Assembly: GCA_900491605.1 (NCBI GenBank)
Contig: UESW01004258.1
Location: 124,950 to 188,949, forward strand
DNA from: Calamus simplicifolius
Taxonomy: Eukaryota; Streptophyta; Magnoliopsida; Arecales; Arecaceae
Length of the DNA: 64,000 nt
Direction: 5' to 3'
The notes under the pieces are model-generated. The model did not search any database and was not told the DNA's origin. It saw nothing but the letters and a program-made list of their open reading frames with translations. Below are positions 42,575 to 54,810 of the stretch, piece by piece; positions within the stretch are counted from its first letter, which is position 1; each line of letters begins with the position of its first letter. A program made the translations under genes and the position numbers.

Positions 42575-45500
42575 CTATTCTCGATCTGAATCATCTTCAT
42601 TAGTGAAATATTCTTCTCTTCCTCTTCTTCCTCTTGTTCCTCTTCTTCCTCTTGTTCTTCTTCTTCCTCTCCTTCAACTTCTTCTTCATCTTCTTTTTCT
42701 TCATTATCAATGGTGCCTTCAAGATATGCATCAACCTCCTCAAATAATCCTTCACTATCTCGTAAATTTTCAATGGCCTCATTATCATCTATTGCATTGA
42801 CTCGAGAATTTCCTCATCTTGAAAAGCAGGCTCCAAAGTGTGGTCATTATCTACTCGACCTCTCGGTCTTGTCTTGATCACCACCCACCACTCTACCTTA
42901 TCTCTTATCCTCCCAGGATAAGGTACATAATATACTTGCACCACATGTTGGGGAAGAATGAATGGATCAAACTTTGCATACCTTCTATGATGTCGAATCT
43001 CAATAATATCATATTGTTTGTGCACTTTCATCCCCCGATTTATGATAGGATCAAACCATTCACAATAAAATAGCATCACTGTTTTATCACCTTGTCCTGG
43101 GTACTGTAACTCCACCACTTCCTTAAGAATACCATAGAAGTCACTTTCATTATCACCATGTCCTCTGCTCTTAACACATACTCCACTATTGATTGTTTTT
43201 TTGCCCTCACTATATGCGTGTGTGTGGAATTTGAATCCACCAATGAAATACATGGGCCATGTTTTTACTACTCTCATAGGACCCCAGGCTAAGTCATTCA
43301 AGTGTTGATTTTGTATCATACTACATGGATTGTGCACCTAATCATAAATTACAAAAACAATGTATTAGACTTATGTTTCATATGAACAAATAATTTCAAT
43401 TTGCATAACAATTTAAAGCTTACATAATCTTTGAACCATGATACAAATGAAGCCTCAATCAGTGCATCTATCTGAGCATCACTAAGACATCCAGGTGTGG
43501 AATCACGCACATACTGCACAAACATACTAAAATACCATAAAATATTAGTTTTATTGGATTCATTGACTGAGTATAAAGTTTTTATGGAGTTAAGAAGGAT
43601 GTGACACTTACTCCAGATATGGCTTCACTTCATCACAATTTAATAATATATGTAATGTTGCAACAGTAAGCTCTGCATCAGTCAAATATCGTGTTCTACA
43701 TTGACCAGATGGGTGGCCAAACTGACTGAATATTGAAAGAGTTGGTTGGTGCCTTATTTCATACTCTTCCCTACCATCATTTCGATTAGCTCCAATGCCC
43801 ATAGCATGTATGTGAGGCTCAAAATAATACGAACAGAAGTAAGAAGTCTCTTGTGCTAAGTATGCCTCACATATAGAGCCTTCAACGCGAGCTTTATTTT
43901 TGACCATTTTTTTCAACTTATTAAGGAACCTAAGAACATAGCATTGTATGTTAGCACATGTGATATATGAGAGATTATGTGGATAAAGATTTGAAACAAA
44001 TATAGAAATATTATTCTTTACCTCTCAAAGGGATACATCCATCTGTATTGAATGGGTCCACCTACTCGTGCTTCATATGGTAGGTGAATAGGTAAATGTT
44101 CCATTGAGTCAAAGAAACTAGGTGGAAATATACGTTCCAACTTACATAAGATGATAGGGATATTGTGTTCCATTTGTACCAAATCCTTCACCCGCAGCAC
44201 AGTTGAGCATAAGTCTCTAAAGAATACTCAACTCAGTAAGAGGCTTCCATATTGGTTCCGGTAATGCAATAAATGCAATAGGCAACAAACGTTCCATAAA
44301 TACATGACAATCATGACTCTTCATACCACATAACTTGCCTTCATATCTACACATCTACCTAGATTTGAAGCATATCCATCGGGCATTTTCACCCTCTTAT
44401 CCATTCACAAACAACTCTTTTTTGGTCTAGTGTAAAGCTAAAATTTGCTTTTGGTTTCACCACCTTTCCATTAGGTAACTCATAGAGCTCCAAATCTCGC
44501 CGCTACAATACTCTTTCAAATCCATTCTTGCTTTAACATTATCCTTTGTTTTGTTTTTTACATCCATAACAGTGTTGAAAATATTGTCAAACACATTTTT
44601 TTCTATGTGCATGACATCTAAATTGTGTCGGATTAAATTCTTCCAATATGGTAATTCCCAAAATATGCTATGTTTTGTCCAATTATGACTTTCTCCATAT
44701 CCACTAAATTTACAAGGACCTGTTTCAGTTATTTTGGGATATCCACAAACTTTTTCCCATACTTGGTCACCTGTTAATCTGAGAGGAGGCTCCGATCTAT
44801 CAATTTTGTTTTTCCGGAAGGCATTCTTATTTCTTCTGAACACATGATCAAAAGGCAAGAACTGACGATGACAATCAAACCATGTATTTTACCCCCATGC
44901 TCCAAGCGAAAAGCCTTTGTTCTCTCCATACAATACGGACATGCTAATTTTCCAGCTGTACTCCACCCTGATAGCATGCCATATGCTGGAAAATCATTGA
45001 TTGTCCACATTAAAGCAGCCCTTAATAGAAAATTTTGCTTTCTTGAAATGTCATAAGTAACTACACCCTCATTCCACATAACTTTTAATTCATCTATCAA
45101 TGGTTGCAAATATACATCTATCATGATCTTCGGATTATGCGGTCCAGGAATGAGCAAGGTTAAAAACATATATGGAGCGGTCATACACATATCAGGAGGC
45201 AGATTGTAGGGCGTAACAATTACTGGCCAACAGGAGTATGGTGTAGCAGAGAGACTGTATGGAGTAAAGCCATCAGCACATAACCCAAGTCTAACATTTC
45301 TTGGCTCTAATGCAAACTCAGGATATGTACGATCAAAATGTTTCCATGCTTCTCCATCTGATGGATGGCACAAAACATCCTGTTCTCGTCTATTCTCATA
45401 ATGCCATCTCATGTGCCCAGCCGACCTGTTCGAGGCATAAAGCCTCTTAAGTCTAGGGATAAGTGGCAAATAATGCATCCTCTTATAAGATACTTGACTG

Positions 45501-46355
45501 TGATTCCACTTCCCATCCTACCTGGTTTGTATCGAGGATGACCACAGAACTTGCAATCAGTTAAAGACTCATCATCCTTGTAATACAACATACATCCATT
45601 GAAGCAACAGTCTATTTTTTTAGCAGATAGGCCAAGCTTTGAAACTAAACTCTTTGTCTTATAGAAGTCAGGAGGTATTAAGTTACCGGGAGGACATATT
45701 TCTTTCATAAGCCCCGCAAATTGATTAAAACAATGTTGAGATATATTGTTATCAGACTTGATACTCATCATTCTAACAGCAACTGACAACTCTGAGTGAT
45801 TAGTACAACCTGACCAGAGCGGCCGTTGTGCTGCATGCAACATCTCGTAAAACTTTTCAGCCTCTCTATTTGGAGGCTCCTCCACATAATTTGGAGCATC
45901 CCTATTCTGATAAGCATCCACATTGCTATTATAAACATCTCCAAAATTCGGACCAGCAGCATCAAAATCATGGCTTCGCATCTATCGGTTGGCTCATTAT
46001 TATTCAATTGACCACAACTAGAAGCACTAAATTGAGCAGTACTTGAACCAGCAAATTGCATTTGATCAACACCATAATTCATAATTGGTTCAATTTCTCC
46101 ATGTTCTGTCCAATACCAGTAGTCAGGTTTAAAACCTTTTTTGTAAAGATGTACCTTCACTTCCTCTACGGTCAAGTACTTTGTATTTTTGCACTTGAAA
46201 CAAGGACACCTAATTTTCTTCTCACTCAAAAATATTGGTTGTTGGCATGCAAAGTGAATAAACCATTCCAACCCTATTAGAAACTCATCTGTATAACCCT
46301 TTCGGTCTGGTAAAAGTCTATTATACATCCAACTACGATAATGACGAATGTCCAT
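42575..46355 (-). pseudogene. TNP2-like CACTA transposase, frameshifted
   Basis: Domains run in the usual order. The N-terminal transposase-associated domain (46,355-46,060: RSWMYNRLLP, FIHFACQQ, RCPCFKCKN) comes first. The TNP2 core follows: LCADGFTPYS, WPVIVTPYNLPPDMCM, IRHNLDVMHIEKNVFDNIFN. Next are a DUF4218-like region (44,200-43,610: PPSFFDSMEHLPIHLPYEAR, FNSYYFEPH-type motif) and a DUF4216-like region (43,337-42,800: FYGILKEVVELQY, LFYCEWFD, VYYVPYPG), then a Glu-rich tail. Frame changes near 45,980, 45,508 and 44,885 and several stops at 44,200-44,450 disable it. The family cuts and joins CACTA ends. Most motifs are still easy to read, so inactivation is not ancient. Confidence 0.88.
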
Positions 46356-46987
46356 AATAATGAAGCTTTAGAGTGTTTTCTTGATAACCAGCCTAAAACC
46401 ATAAACAATTGACGCATGTTAATTTTGAATTTGTATGCATGTACTATACAAATGCTTGTTAACCATTGTTGGAGTAAATATAAAGTAATAGTTTATAGGT
46501 TTTTTTTTTTCTATAGAACACATGGATGAAGAATATAAATAAGTAATTAACATAATAATGATCAAGCAGCAAATATGTCAAGACAATGGTTAACAAGCAT
46601 ATAAAAAAGTCAAATCAATTTTTTTTATCACATAAGATAAAAAAATGATAAAAGGATAAGCTTAAAAGCAGCAGCAATAAAATAAAAGTACAATTTTGCT
46701 TTTTCATGTAAAATAAGAAGTAATACCATAAAGCAAAAATTTGAGAAAAATAGCACTATAAAAGAGAACGAAAGGGTGGGGCTAGTACTGGACTGCTAGG
46801 TTTAGCACTATAACAGCAAATATGTCACTATAACAGCAAATATAATAGCAAATATGTCACTATACACCCAGTCAACTTGTCAAAGGAAAGGGTCAACACA
46901 GTCAAACTGGTCATAATAAAAGAGCTAGTACTGCACTGCTAGGTTTAGCACATGTTTTAAAAACAGAAGTGCAGTCCACTGGCACAG

Positions 46988-47306
46988 TTTTATATTCACA
47001 AATCAATAGGCCAGGGAAGAGTTCAAGAGCTAAAAGAAGAGAGAAACTGTAAAAAGAAATGGTGACACCTACATTAACATCAACAGCCAAATTTTGGAAT
47101 AATAAACCAATATATGAATCCACACAAGCAGTTCCTGAAATACTCATAAATAGTTTGCATGATTCATGAACCAGATTAACTCAGGGAGTCATTCAATAAA
47201 AGGATTTTTAAGTACTCAATTCTTATAACAAGTTGAACAAAACTGACATAAAACTCTCAGATGGAGAAGCATGGAAATCTGGGCAGATCCATTGGCCCGA
47301 CCACCT
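46988..47306. repeat. direct repeat copy 1 inside the CACTA element
   Basis: It starts TTTTATATTCACAAATCAAT and ends CCATTGGCCCGACCAC. It is nearly identical to 47,741-48,052. A 29-bp word upstream (TGTTTTAAAAACAGAAGTGC and onward) is repeated at about 47,391, so a larger duplicated unit with a diverged middle is likely. Confidence 0.9.
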
Positions 47307-47740
47307 GACCTCTCATCCATAAGCATCAATAAATTGGATTATGCCTAACCTGGAATACCTTAAAACAATGGTTGAACTATCCAATGTGTGTTTTAAAAAC
47401 AGAAGTGCAGTCCACTGACACTCAGGAGACGCCCTGCATATTTAATATTATCATTTGACACAAGACATGCAGTTAAAATCCCACTTGAGCCGAGAAGCTT
47501 AGACTTTGGTGTTTGTCTTCATTATTGACTCAAGGAATATATCTGTACCATGGTACATGAATGGATGGAATTCACTTTATTGAGAAGGGGTCCTCACAAA
47601 CAAGCGTAGACGTGATAGAAGTCATTCAAAATTCTTCTAAGCAATCTGAGACAAAGGTGCTTTAGGGGGAAGCTTTAAAGCATTTAAAAAAGATAACAGT
47701 ACCATAGAAGCCACAATCAGCTGGTAGTGAATGGTCACGG

Positions 47741-48052
47741 TTTTATATTCACAAATCAATAGGCTAGGGAAGAGTTCAAGAACTAAAAGAAGAGAGAAAC
47801 TGTAAAAAGAAATGGTGACACCTACATTAACATCAACAGCCAAATTTTGGAATAATAAACCAATATATGAATCCACACAAGCAGTTCTGAAATACTCATA
47901 AATAGTTTGCATGATTCATGAACCAGATTAACTCATGGAGTCATTCAATAAAAGGATTTTTAAGTACTCAATTCTTATACGAACAAAACTGACATAAAAC
48001 TCTCAGATGGAGAAGCATGGAAATCTGGGCAGATCCATTGGCCCGACCACTT
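47741..48052. repeat. direct repeat copy 2 inside the CACTA element
   Basis: Nearly identical to 46,988-47,306, with a few substitutions and small deletions (for example one missing C in GCAGTTCTGAAATAC). The offset between copies is about 750 bp. Confidence 0.9.
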
Positions 48053-48534
48053 CCCCTTCCCCCTCCTCCCCATAGCCTTACGAAGGGATTAAGAGGGATA
48101 CAAATAGAAATATTTACCTGGTTTGCACGTTCCTAAGCTTTCAATCGCTCCCTTGGTCATCCCCTAGGGCTTGAGTTTCTTGGACGGAAGAGATGGAAGC
48201 CCGACGATCGTCGGACAAAAGAAATGGAACGCCGGCGAATGGAAGGACGAAAGAGATGGGAACGCCAACGGACAGAAGAGAGGAATGCGAGCAGACGGGA
48301 AGAGAGGAATGCGAGCGGATGGGAAGAGAGGATGCCAAATGAAATATGCCCAGCAGTGGGAATTGATTTTTTATTTGAATTTAATTAATAAAAAAATAAT
48401 TCAGAAGAGAGGGAATTTGGGCGCTGGGCGGTGGAAGCGGTGGGAATTAATTTTTGATTTTAATTTAATTTATAAAAAAAATAAATTATACTATTTAAAT
48501 ATGTTTATAATAAATTTATCAATAAAAAAGTTGG

Positions 48535-48600
48535 TATCATAGTAGTTATAATAGTGAGTATTTATTTTTAAGGTTTCAGGTTCAAATCCTTCAATCTACC
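48535..48600 (+). repeat. possible tRNA-derived SINE head
   Basis: A perfect B-box-like GGTTCAAATCC near 48,578 is preceded about 40 bases earlier by TAGTAGTTATAATAGTGAG, a weak A box. The size and tail were not determined. Confidence 0.3.
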
Positions 48601-48892
48601 TATTATAAATTTATTTTTAAAAATACTAAAATAAGATTTTTTTTGTTTCATGGGAATTATTTATGCCTATCTTACATAGATTTTTTTAAAAAAAATTATG
48701 GATCCAGAATAACATGTTTTACTTAGACTTGATGATGAATTATAATACATTAAAAATCATATTGATTGACTAGATATGAGTATTTGTATTATGAATTGAT
48801 GTATCTAAACTTATTTGTGAAAGTACGTTTATGGATCTTGTGAAATTATTGTATGATTTATAAATTAATTTGAAATTGGGGCATGTGTTCAG

Positions 48893-49346
48893 TAGGGGTG
48901 TAATCGAGCCGAGTCGAGTCAACACAGTGCCAAGCTCGAGCTCGACTCGACTCTTAAATTTGAAGCTCGAAACTCGACTCGAGCTCGATCGAGTTTTTTA
49001 TTTAAAGCTCGAGCTCGAGCTTGATAAAATACTCGATGTACTCGAGCTCGAATCGACTCGACTCGACTCGAATTTCTGTATAAAAATTTTAAAAATAATT
49101 TTAATTAAAATAAAATATTTTTTAAATTAAAAATTCAAAGAATAAAGGTAAAATAGTAAAATTGCATAAGCTCGATCAAGCTCGCGAGCTTTTCGAGCTG
49201 AGTATTTTAATACTCGAGCTCGACTCGATAATATACTCGAGTAGCTCGAGCTCGAGCTCGACTCGATAAGCAGCGAGTCGATTTCGAATATTTTTCAAGT
49301 CGATTTCGAGCTACTCGCGAGTTGTCTCGACTCAGTTACACCCCTA
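48893..49346. mobile_element. hAT-like MITE, 454 bp, rich in CTCGAGCTCGA words
   Basis: The ends are inverted repeats TAGGGGTGTAA and TTACACCCCTA. The flanks GTGTTCAG (48,885-48,892) and GTGTTCAC (49,347-49,354) match in seven of eight bases, as for an 8-bp hAT target duplication. The interior is packed with short palindromes of CTCGAG, GAGCTC and CGACTCGA, mirrored around an AT-rich centre, so a strong hairpin is expected. There is no coding capacity. It is nested in the CACTA element. Confidence 0.8.
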
Positions 49347-49944
49347 GTGTTCACTCTCTCAAGTCTAACTATAATTAAGACTTAGCCATTGAATAGACCA
49401 CTGACTATGTGTAATCATGAATAAGTTCCTTTCAAGACAAGTTCATCGATGCTTACCACTAGCATACATCAATGTGTTTTCACACATCAAAGTATGTTTC
49501 CTTTTAGGTCGAACCAGAGAGGTGATAATGGGCATGTATGTGTATGAACATGTTATTCACTAAAAATTATGTTTTCTTTCCAACTAAGCTAGTGAACTCA
49601 TTATTGACACATATGTGCATAAAGGCATCTCATGTGTGCAAGAACAATTTTTCTTTCAAGCATAGATACTAAAGCAATCACTAGTACATGGTATCATTTG
49701 GCATATTTTCTTATTGAGTCAAAGGTAGTCCTTTCAAACTTGGCTAATAGATCAATCACCAACACAGAATTATATCAATATTTAGTTAAAGGCTAATTTA
49801 TTTTAGTCTTATCATAGAAGCCGTCATGATAAAACTTGTTTAAAGTAAAGGATTTTGTTTTAAAAATTAATCCTTTAATTATTTTAAAAATTAGTGTTAT
49901 TAATGAAAGCATGCCTTTTTTTAATATATCATAAATTTGATAAA

Positions 49945-52205
49945 TTAATTTTTGAGGGATTTTTCGAGCGATTGTTTTTTTTCAAATTTTTTAACAAATA
50001 AGCCATTTATTAAAGAAATATCCCTAGAAAAATTCCGCGTAAAAAATTAATAAAAAAAATTCCTCGAAAAATCCCTCGGAAATTAATTTTGCGAGGGATT
50101 TTCTGAGGGATTTTTTTCATCGTAAATAATAATCCCTCGGCAAATCCCTCGGAACTTAATTTTGCGAGGGATTTTTCGAGGATTTTTATTTTAATTTTTT
50201 TTAACAAATAAGCCATTTATTAAAGAAATATCCTTCAAAAAATCCCTCGCAAAAATTAATAAAAAAACCCCTCGAAAAATCCCTTGAAATTAATTTTGCG
50301 AGATTTTCCGAGGGATTTGTTTTTCATTTATGAGTTATTAATAGAATTTATTATAAAAAAAATCCCTTGGAAACTCCCTCGCACAATTAATTTTCAAGGG
50401 ATTTTTTTCTATTTTTTTAACAAATAAGCCATTTATTAAAGAACTATACCTTGGAAAATCCCTTGCAAAGAATTGATAAAAAAATCCCTCGAAAAATCCC
50501 TTGGAAATTACTTTTACGAGGGATTTTCCGAGGGATTTTTTTCATTTATGAGTTATTAACAAAATTTATCATAAAAAAATCTCTCAGAAAAATCCCTCGG
50601 AAATTAATTTTGCGAGGGATTTTCTGAAGGATTTGTTTTTCCAATTTTTTAACAAATAAGCATTTATTAAAGAAATATCCCTCAAAAATTCATCACAAAA
50701 AATTGATAAAAAATCACTCGAAAAATCCCTCAGAAATTAATTTTGCGACAATTTTTGAAGGATTTGTTTTTCATTTATGAGTTATTAATAAAATTTATCA
50801 TAAAAAATATCCCTCGAAAAATCCCTCGCAAAATTAAATTTTGAGGGATTTGCCGAGGGATGTTTTTTTCTAATTTTTTTAACAAATAAGCCATTTATTA
50901 AAGAAAAATCCTTCAAAAAATCTCTCGCAAAATTAATTTCTGATGGATTTTTTGAGGGATTTATTTTTCATTTATGAGTTATTAACTTATCATGAAACAA
51001 ATCCCTCGAAAATTAATTTTGCGAGGAATTTTCAGAGGGATTTTTTTTTTCAATTTTTTTAACAAATAAGCCATTTATTAAAGAAATATCCCTCGAAAAT
51101 CCCTTACAAAAAAATTGATAAAAAATCCATTGAAAAATCCCTCGAAAATTAATTTTGCGAGAGATTTTCCAAGGGATTTATTTTTCATTTATAGTTATTA
51201 AAAAATTTATCATGAAAAATATCCTAAAAAATCCCTCACAAATTTAATTTCTGAGGGATTTTTCGAGGGATTTTTTTTAATTTTTTAACAAATAAGCTAT
51301 TTATTAAAGAAATATCCCTCGAAAAATTCCTTGCAAAAAATTGATAAAAAAATCTCTCAGAAAATCCCTTGGAAATTAATTTTGCGAGGGATTTTCCAAG
51401 GAATTTGTTTTTCATTTATGAGTTATTAACAAAATTTATCATGAAAAAAATCCCTCGAAAAATTCCTCAGAAATTAATTTTACGAGAGATTTTCCGAGGG
51501 ATATTTCTTTAATAAATGACTTATTTGTTAAAAAAATAAGAAAAAAGCCCTCGAAAAATTCCTTGGAAATTAATTTTGTGAGGGATTTTTTGAGAGATTT
51601 TTTTCATCGTAAATAAAAATCCCTCAAAAAATCCCTCAGAAATTAATTTTGCGAGGAAGTTTTCGAGGGATTATTTTCATCATAAATTTTGTTAATAACT
51701 CATAAATGAAAAACAAATCCCTCGAAAAATTCCTCACAAAATTAATTTCCGATGGATTTTTGAGGGATTGTTTTATCAATTTTTTTTTTACAAATAAACC
51801 ATTTATTATAGAAATATCCCTCGAGCAAATCTCTGGCAAAATCATCAAAAAAATTCGTCAGAAAATCCCTTAAAAATTAATTTTGCGAGGCAGTTTTCAA
51901 GGGATTTTTTTCATCAAAAATTTTATTAATAACTCATTAACGAAAAAGAAATCCCTCGGCATATCCCTCGCAAAATTAATTTTCGAGGAATTTTCCGAGA
52001 GATATTTTTATCAATTTTTTTTACAAATAAGCTATTTATTATAAAATATTCCTTGAAAAATCCCTCGAAAAATTCCTCAAAAAATTAATTTTGCGACGGC
52101 TTTTGCAAGAAAATATTTTTTATTAGAAAATTTTATAGTTTATATTTTTTTATCAAAAAAATCTCTCGAAATTGCTAAGGATTTTTTTCTCGATAAAATT
52201 CCTCG
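49945..52205. repeat. right subterminal repeat field of the CACTA element, 2.2 kb
   Basis: AACAAATAAGCCATTTATTA recurs at about 49,993, 50,204, 50,420, 50,651, 50,881, 51,061 and 51,286, and in altered form near 51,790 and 52,022, spaced about 180-230 bp. Between these lie paired words such as AATCCCTCGG and TTTTGCGAGGGATTTT that are inverted relative to each other, so each unit can fold. It is about three times longer than the left field. Confidence 0.85.
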
Positions 52206-52232
52206 ATAAGTCATACTTTTATGGTAGTGATT

Positions 52233-53470
52233 CTATAAAATTTAATATTTTTACTATACCAATCATGCATAAGAATTGACTAAAACTAATTGCCAATAAT
52301 GCATATTTATTAAAATAAAAATAGATGATTGATGTTTTAATACTTAAAAAATAAAAAAAGTATTGTAACAAAACCATTATTAAGTTATGCTAAGTAATTT
52401 GATAATAATTTTTTTTGGATGTATAGAATAAAGTTTTAAATCTCATAGATAAAGTATCTCAATTTTTTTATAAAACTAGTTGTACCGCCTTTCCAACACT
52501 TCAATAGGCTATGGATTTCAACTTCACTTTGAAAATGATTTAGTTTTGGAGAGAAATTCTTAAGAGCCAAACAACCCCTAGAGCATTTCATCAATCTTAA
52601 CAAGATCACCTAAGCATTTAGGAAATGAATATTATCTTTTAATCCCTCTTGAGATAGCCAATGTATGCACCTGGGTAATATGAAGGAAACAAAACTTTTA
52701 TAAGAGGAGAAAATGGTGTTTCAAAACTATTACAAATATCAATTAAGTATTTGGATTATTATAGTTATCATATGATTACTTTAGACTTCATCTTCTTGAT
52801 CATAGACATTCTTCATGGAGCAATCTCGGGCTGATTAGGCATGGAAATCTTTTTGGAATTAGGAATTAAAAAAATCTTGGGCACTTATTACTTAATAGTA
52901 TATTTGTGAGATATGATGCAAACTCAACAATTATAACTTCCATAATGATTTCTTATAATTTGATTATAAATATAAATAAATAATATAATAATAATCATAA
53001 TATAATTGATGAAACGATTGTAAATGTGGCCCTAAAAAAAAAAGCTTTAAACAAGACATTAGGATTCATACCAAAATCGCTATCAATTATTATATAATAA
53101 TACTATAATTTATCTTAAAAATAGTAAATTTTTAAATTTTTATTATCAAAATAATTATTAAAATAATAGCTACAATACGATAGCTAATCATAGAAAAGCC
53201 AACTTTATGCTCTTCCCTACTTTTTATTAAAAAAAATATTATTATTATTTAGATTGCACAATAATTTTTGTAAGAAATTTTAAGAAAAAAATTGAATCCT
53301 AACAATTATTTCATCTAAAAAAGCGTAAGTAAAAATAAAATTATCCGTTATAATGAAAGATATTAAAATTACGGCCATTATAAGTTTTCAAAAAAAAAAA
53401 AAAAAGTTGTTGAAACCGTTTTAACGGTTATAACACCGTGATTGTAAACGTGTACTCCGCCGTAACAGAT
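52233..53470. other. AT-rich intergenic DNA upstream of the heat shock gene
   Basis: Nothing recognisable between the CACTA element and the heat-shock promoter. Confidence 0.5.
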
Positions 53471-53476
53471 CCGCTA

Positions 53477-53563
53477 TTCTTGAACCTTCGGCGTGCTCCG
53501 ATTCGGGAACCCCGCGAGCTCCTCCGAACGTTCTCGACTCGTCTTTTCCTCTCCAGAAGCTTC
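53477..53563 (+). promoter_or_regulatory. cluster of four heat-shock elements
   Basis: Alternating GAA and TTC blocks spaced by two bases, the binding pattern of heat-shock factors: TTCTTGAACCTTC (53,477-53,489, three blocks), TTCGGGAA (53,502-53,509), GAACGTTC (53,526-53,533) and GAAGCTTC (53,556-53,563). They lie 60-150 bp before the TATA box, which predicts strong heat induction. Confidence 0.85.
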
Positions 53564-53625
53564 TACACCCGTCCTGGCTTCCTCTCCAAGAAACCGCATC
53601 AAAATATCAAACCCACTCTGCACCC

Positions 53626-53633
53626 TTTAAATA
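53626..53633 (+). promoter_or_regulatory. TATA box of the small heat shock gene
   Basis: TTTAAATA lies 79 bp before the ATG, just downstream of the heat-shock elements, so transcription should start near 53,660. Confidence 0.6.
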
Positions 53634-53711
53634 CTACCTTACGCTCTCTCTCCTCTCCGATCACAGAAGCTGCTCTCAATCGCGTTATACCAATTTGCTA
53701 ATTCCGACGCA

Positions 53712-54480
53712 ATGGCCGCCATGGTCGCCGCCAGGAGAGCTCCCGTGCCGAAGCTCCTGGAGAAGCTCCTCTTCTCCCCGGCCCGCCCCACTGCCACCGC
53801 CTCCCGCCTCTTCAACACCAACGCCCAGTTTCGCGACCTGGACGACGACCGCATCCTCGAGGTCGACCATCGCAGCGACGACTCTTACGTCGCCCCGGGC
53901 CGCCGCGGCCGCGGCCGCGGCTTCTTCCCCAGCGTCTTCTCAGGTAGTCGTCATCTCATTCCTCGTCATTTCTCGACCCAATTCGTCGATCCCTTCGTAC
54001 AAGATTCTTAACTATTGTTTCAATCTTCTAAAACGGGGGGTTGTTTTTGCCTTTTTGCTTTCAGATGTGTTCAATCCGTTCAATACAACGAGGAGTTTGA
54101 GCCAGGTGTTGAACATGATGGACCGGAAGCTGGACATTCCGTTCGCGGCGGCGAGCCCGGGCGTCGGGGGATTCCGGCTAGGGTGGGACGCGAGGGAGGA
54201 AAGCGACGCTCTGTACCTCCGAGTCGACATGCCGGGATTGGGGAAGGAGAACGTGAAGGTGCGGGCGGAGCAGAACACTCTGATCATAGAGGGAGAAGCG
54301 GAGAAGGAGAGGGGGGAGGAGGAGAGCGGGACGAGGTACAGCGGTCGGATCGACCTGCCGCCGGAGGCGTACAAGCTCGACCAGATCCGGGCGGAGATGA
54401 AGAACGGGGTTCTCAAAGTGGTGGTGCCCAAGGTCAAGGAGGAGGAGCGCAAGGACGTGTTCGAGATCAAGATCGAGTGA
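53712..54480 (+). CDS. mitochondrial small heat shock protein, two exons
   Basis: ATP-independent chaperone of the alpha-crystallin/HSP20 family, predicted to act in the mitochondrial matrix. Exon 1 is 53,712-53,943, a 121-bp GT..AG phase-1 intron follows, and exon 2 is 54,065-54,480; together they encode 215 residues, the usual size for plant mitochondrial sHSPs. Residues 1-40 (MAAMVAARRAPVPKLLEKLL and onward) are Arg-rich without acidic residues, like a mitochondrial presequence. Exon 2 holds the alpha-crystallin domain: MPGLGKENVKV (consensus II) and MKNGVLKVVVPKV (consensus I). It ends FEIKIE with an IXI motif. The start is preferred because it gives the presequence and directly follows the promoter. 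The intron position agrees with organellar rather than cytosolic sHSPs. A plastid location is less likely since the Met-rich plastid helix is absent. Confidence 0.9.
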
Positions 54481-54625
54481 GATGTTAGAACAGCTCTAAC
54501 CCTTTGTTTCTTAGGCGCCCTCTGTTTCTTAGGTTTTGGAAGAGAGAAACTATCCATATATTTGATAATGCCGTCTTCTCCTCTCTTCTTCTTCTTCTTG
54601 CCTTGTTTCTTGGGTCTGTTTGAAG

Positions 54626-54631
54626 AATAAA
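54626..54631 (+). terminator. polyadenylation signal of the heat shock gene
   Basis: AATAAA lies 146 bases after the stop codon in a T-rich 3' flank, well placed for the transcript end before element B begins at 54,811. Confidence 0.6.
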
Positions 54632-54810
54632 CAATACAAAAATCCATATTGCGGTGATCGAGTGAGCATGTTGTGGTTCTTGTGGTTTTATTTCCACCAG
54701 GAAAGCTTGAACCTAGGCTGTGTTTGATACGATGGATAAGAAAATATACTTTAGATATTTTTTTTAATTTTTAAATAATATAGCTGTAGAAAATAGTGTT
54801 AAAAAAATTT

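Larger units (their letters stand above)
46380..48360. other. 5' region of the CACTA transposase gene
   Basis: Non-coding apart from short frames. It holds the two 310-bp direct repeats listed separately, short repeats of GCTAGTACTG.ACTGCTAGGTTTAGCAC at about 46,780 and 46,923, and at 48,230-48,335 a small G/A-rich minisatellite (GGAAGAGAGGAATGCGAGC). The TNP2 promoter and leader should lie here. Confidence 0.5.
37794..52229 (-). mobile_element. 14.4-kb CACTA (En/Spm-type) DNA transposon
   Basis: The left end starts CACTACAAGAAAAATGATCA. The right end, read on the minus strand, starts CACTACCATAAAAGTATGAC. Both are flanked by ATT (37,791-37,793 and 52,230-52,232), the 3-bp target duplication expected of CACTA elements. 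Long subterminal fields of GAGGGATTTT-type repeats lie inside both ends. The minus strand carries a TNP2-like transposase (42,575-46,355) and a TNPA-like gene (38,741-42,473), both decayed. Also inside are a captured host gene piece, direct repeats and a hAT-like MITE. The element is probably immobile unless proteins come from elsewhere. Confidence 0.93.

Noticed and set aside
53695..54480. Unspliced 261-codon frame over the heat shock gene
   Set aside because: It reads through the intron in a frame without a presequence. The spliced 215-residue form gives a targeting peptide and a clean GT..AG phase-1 intron.
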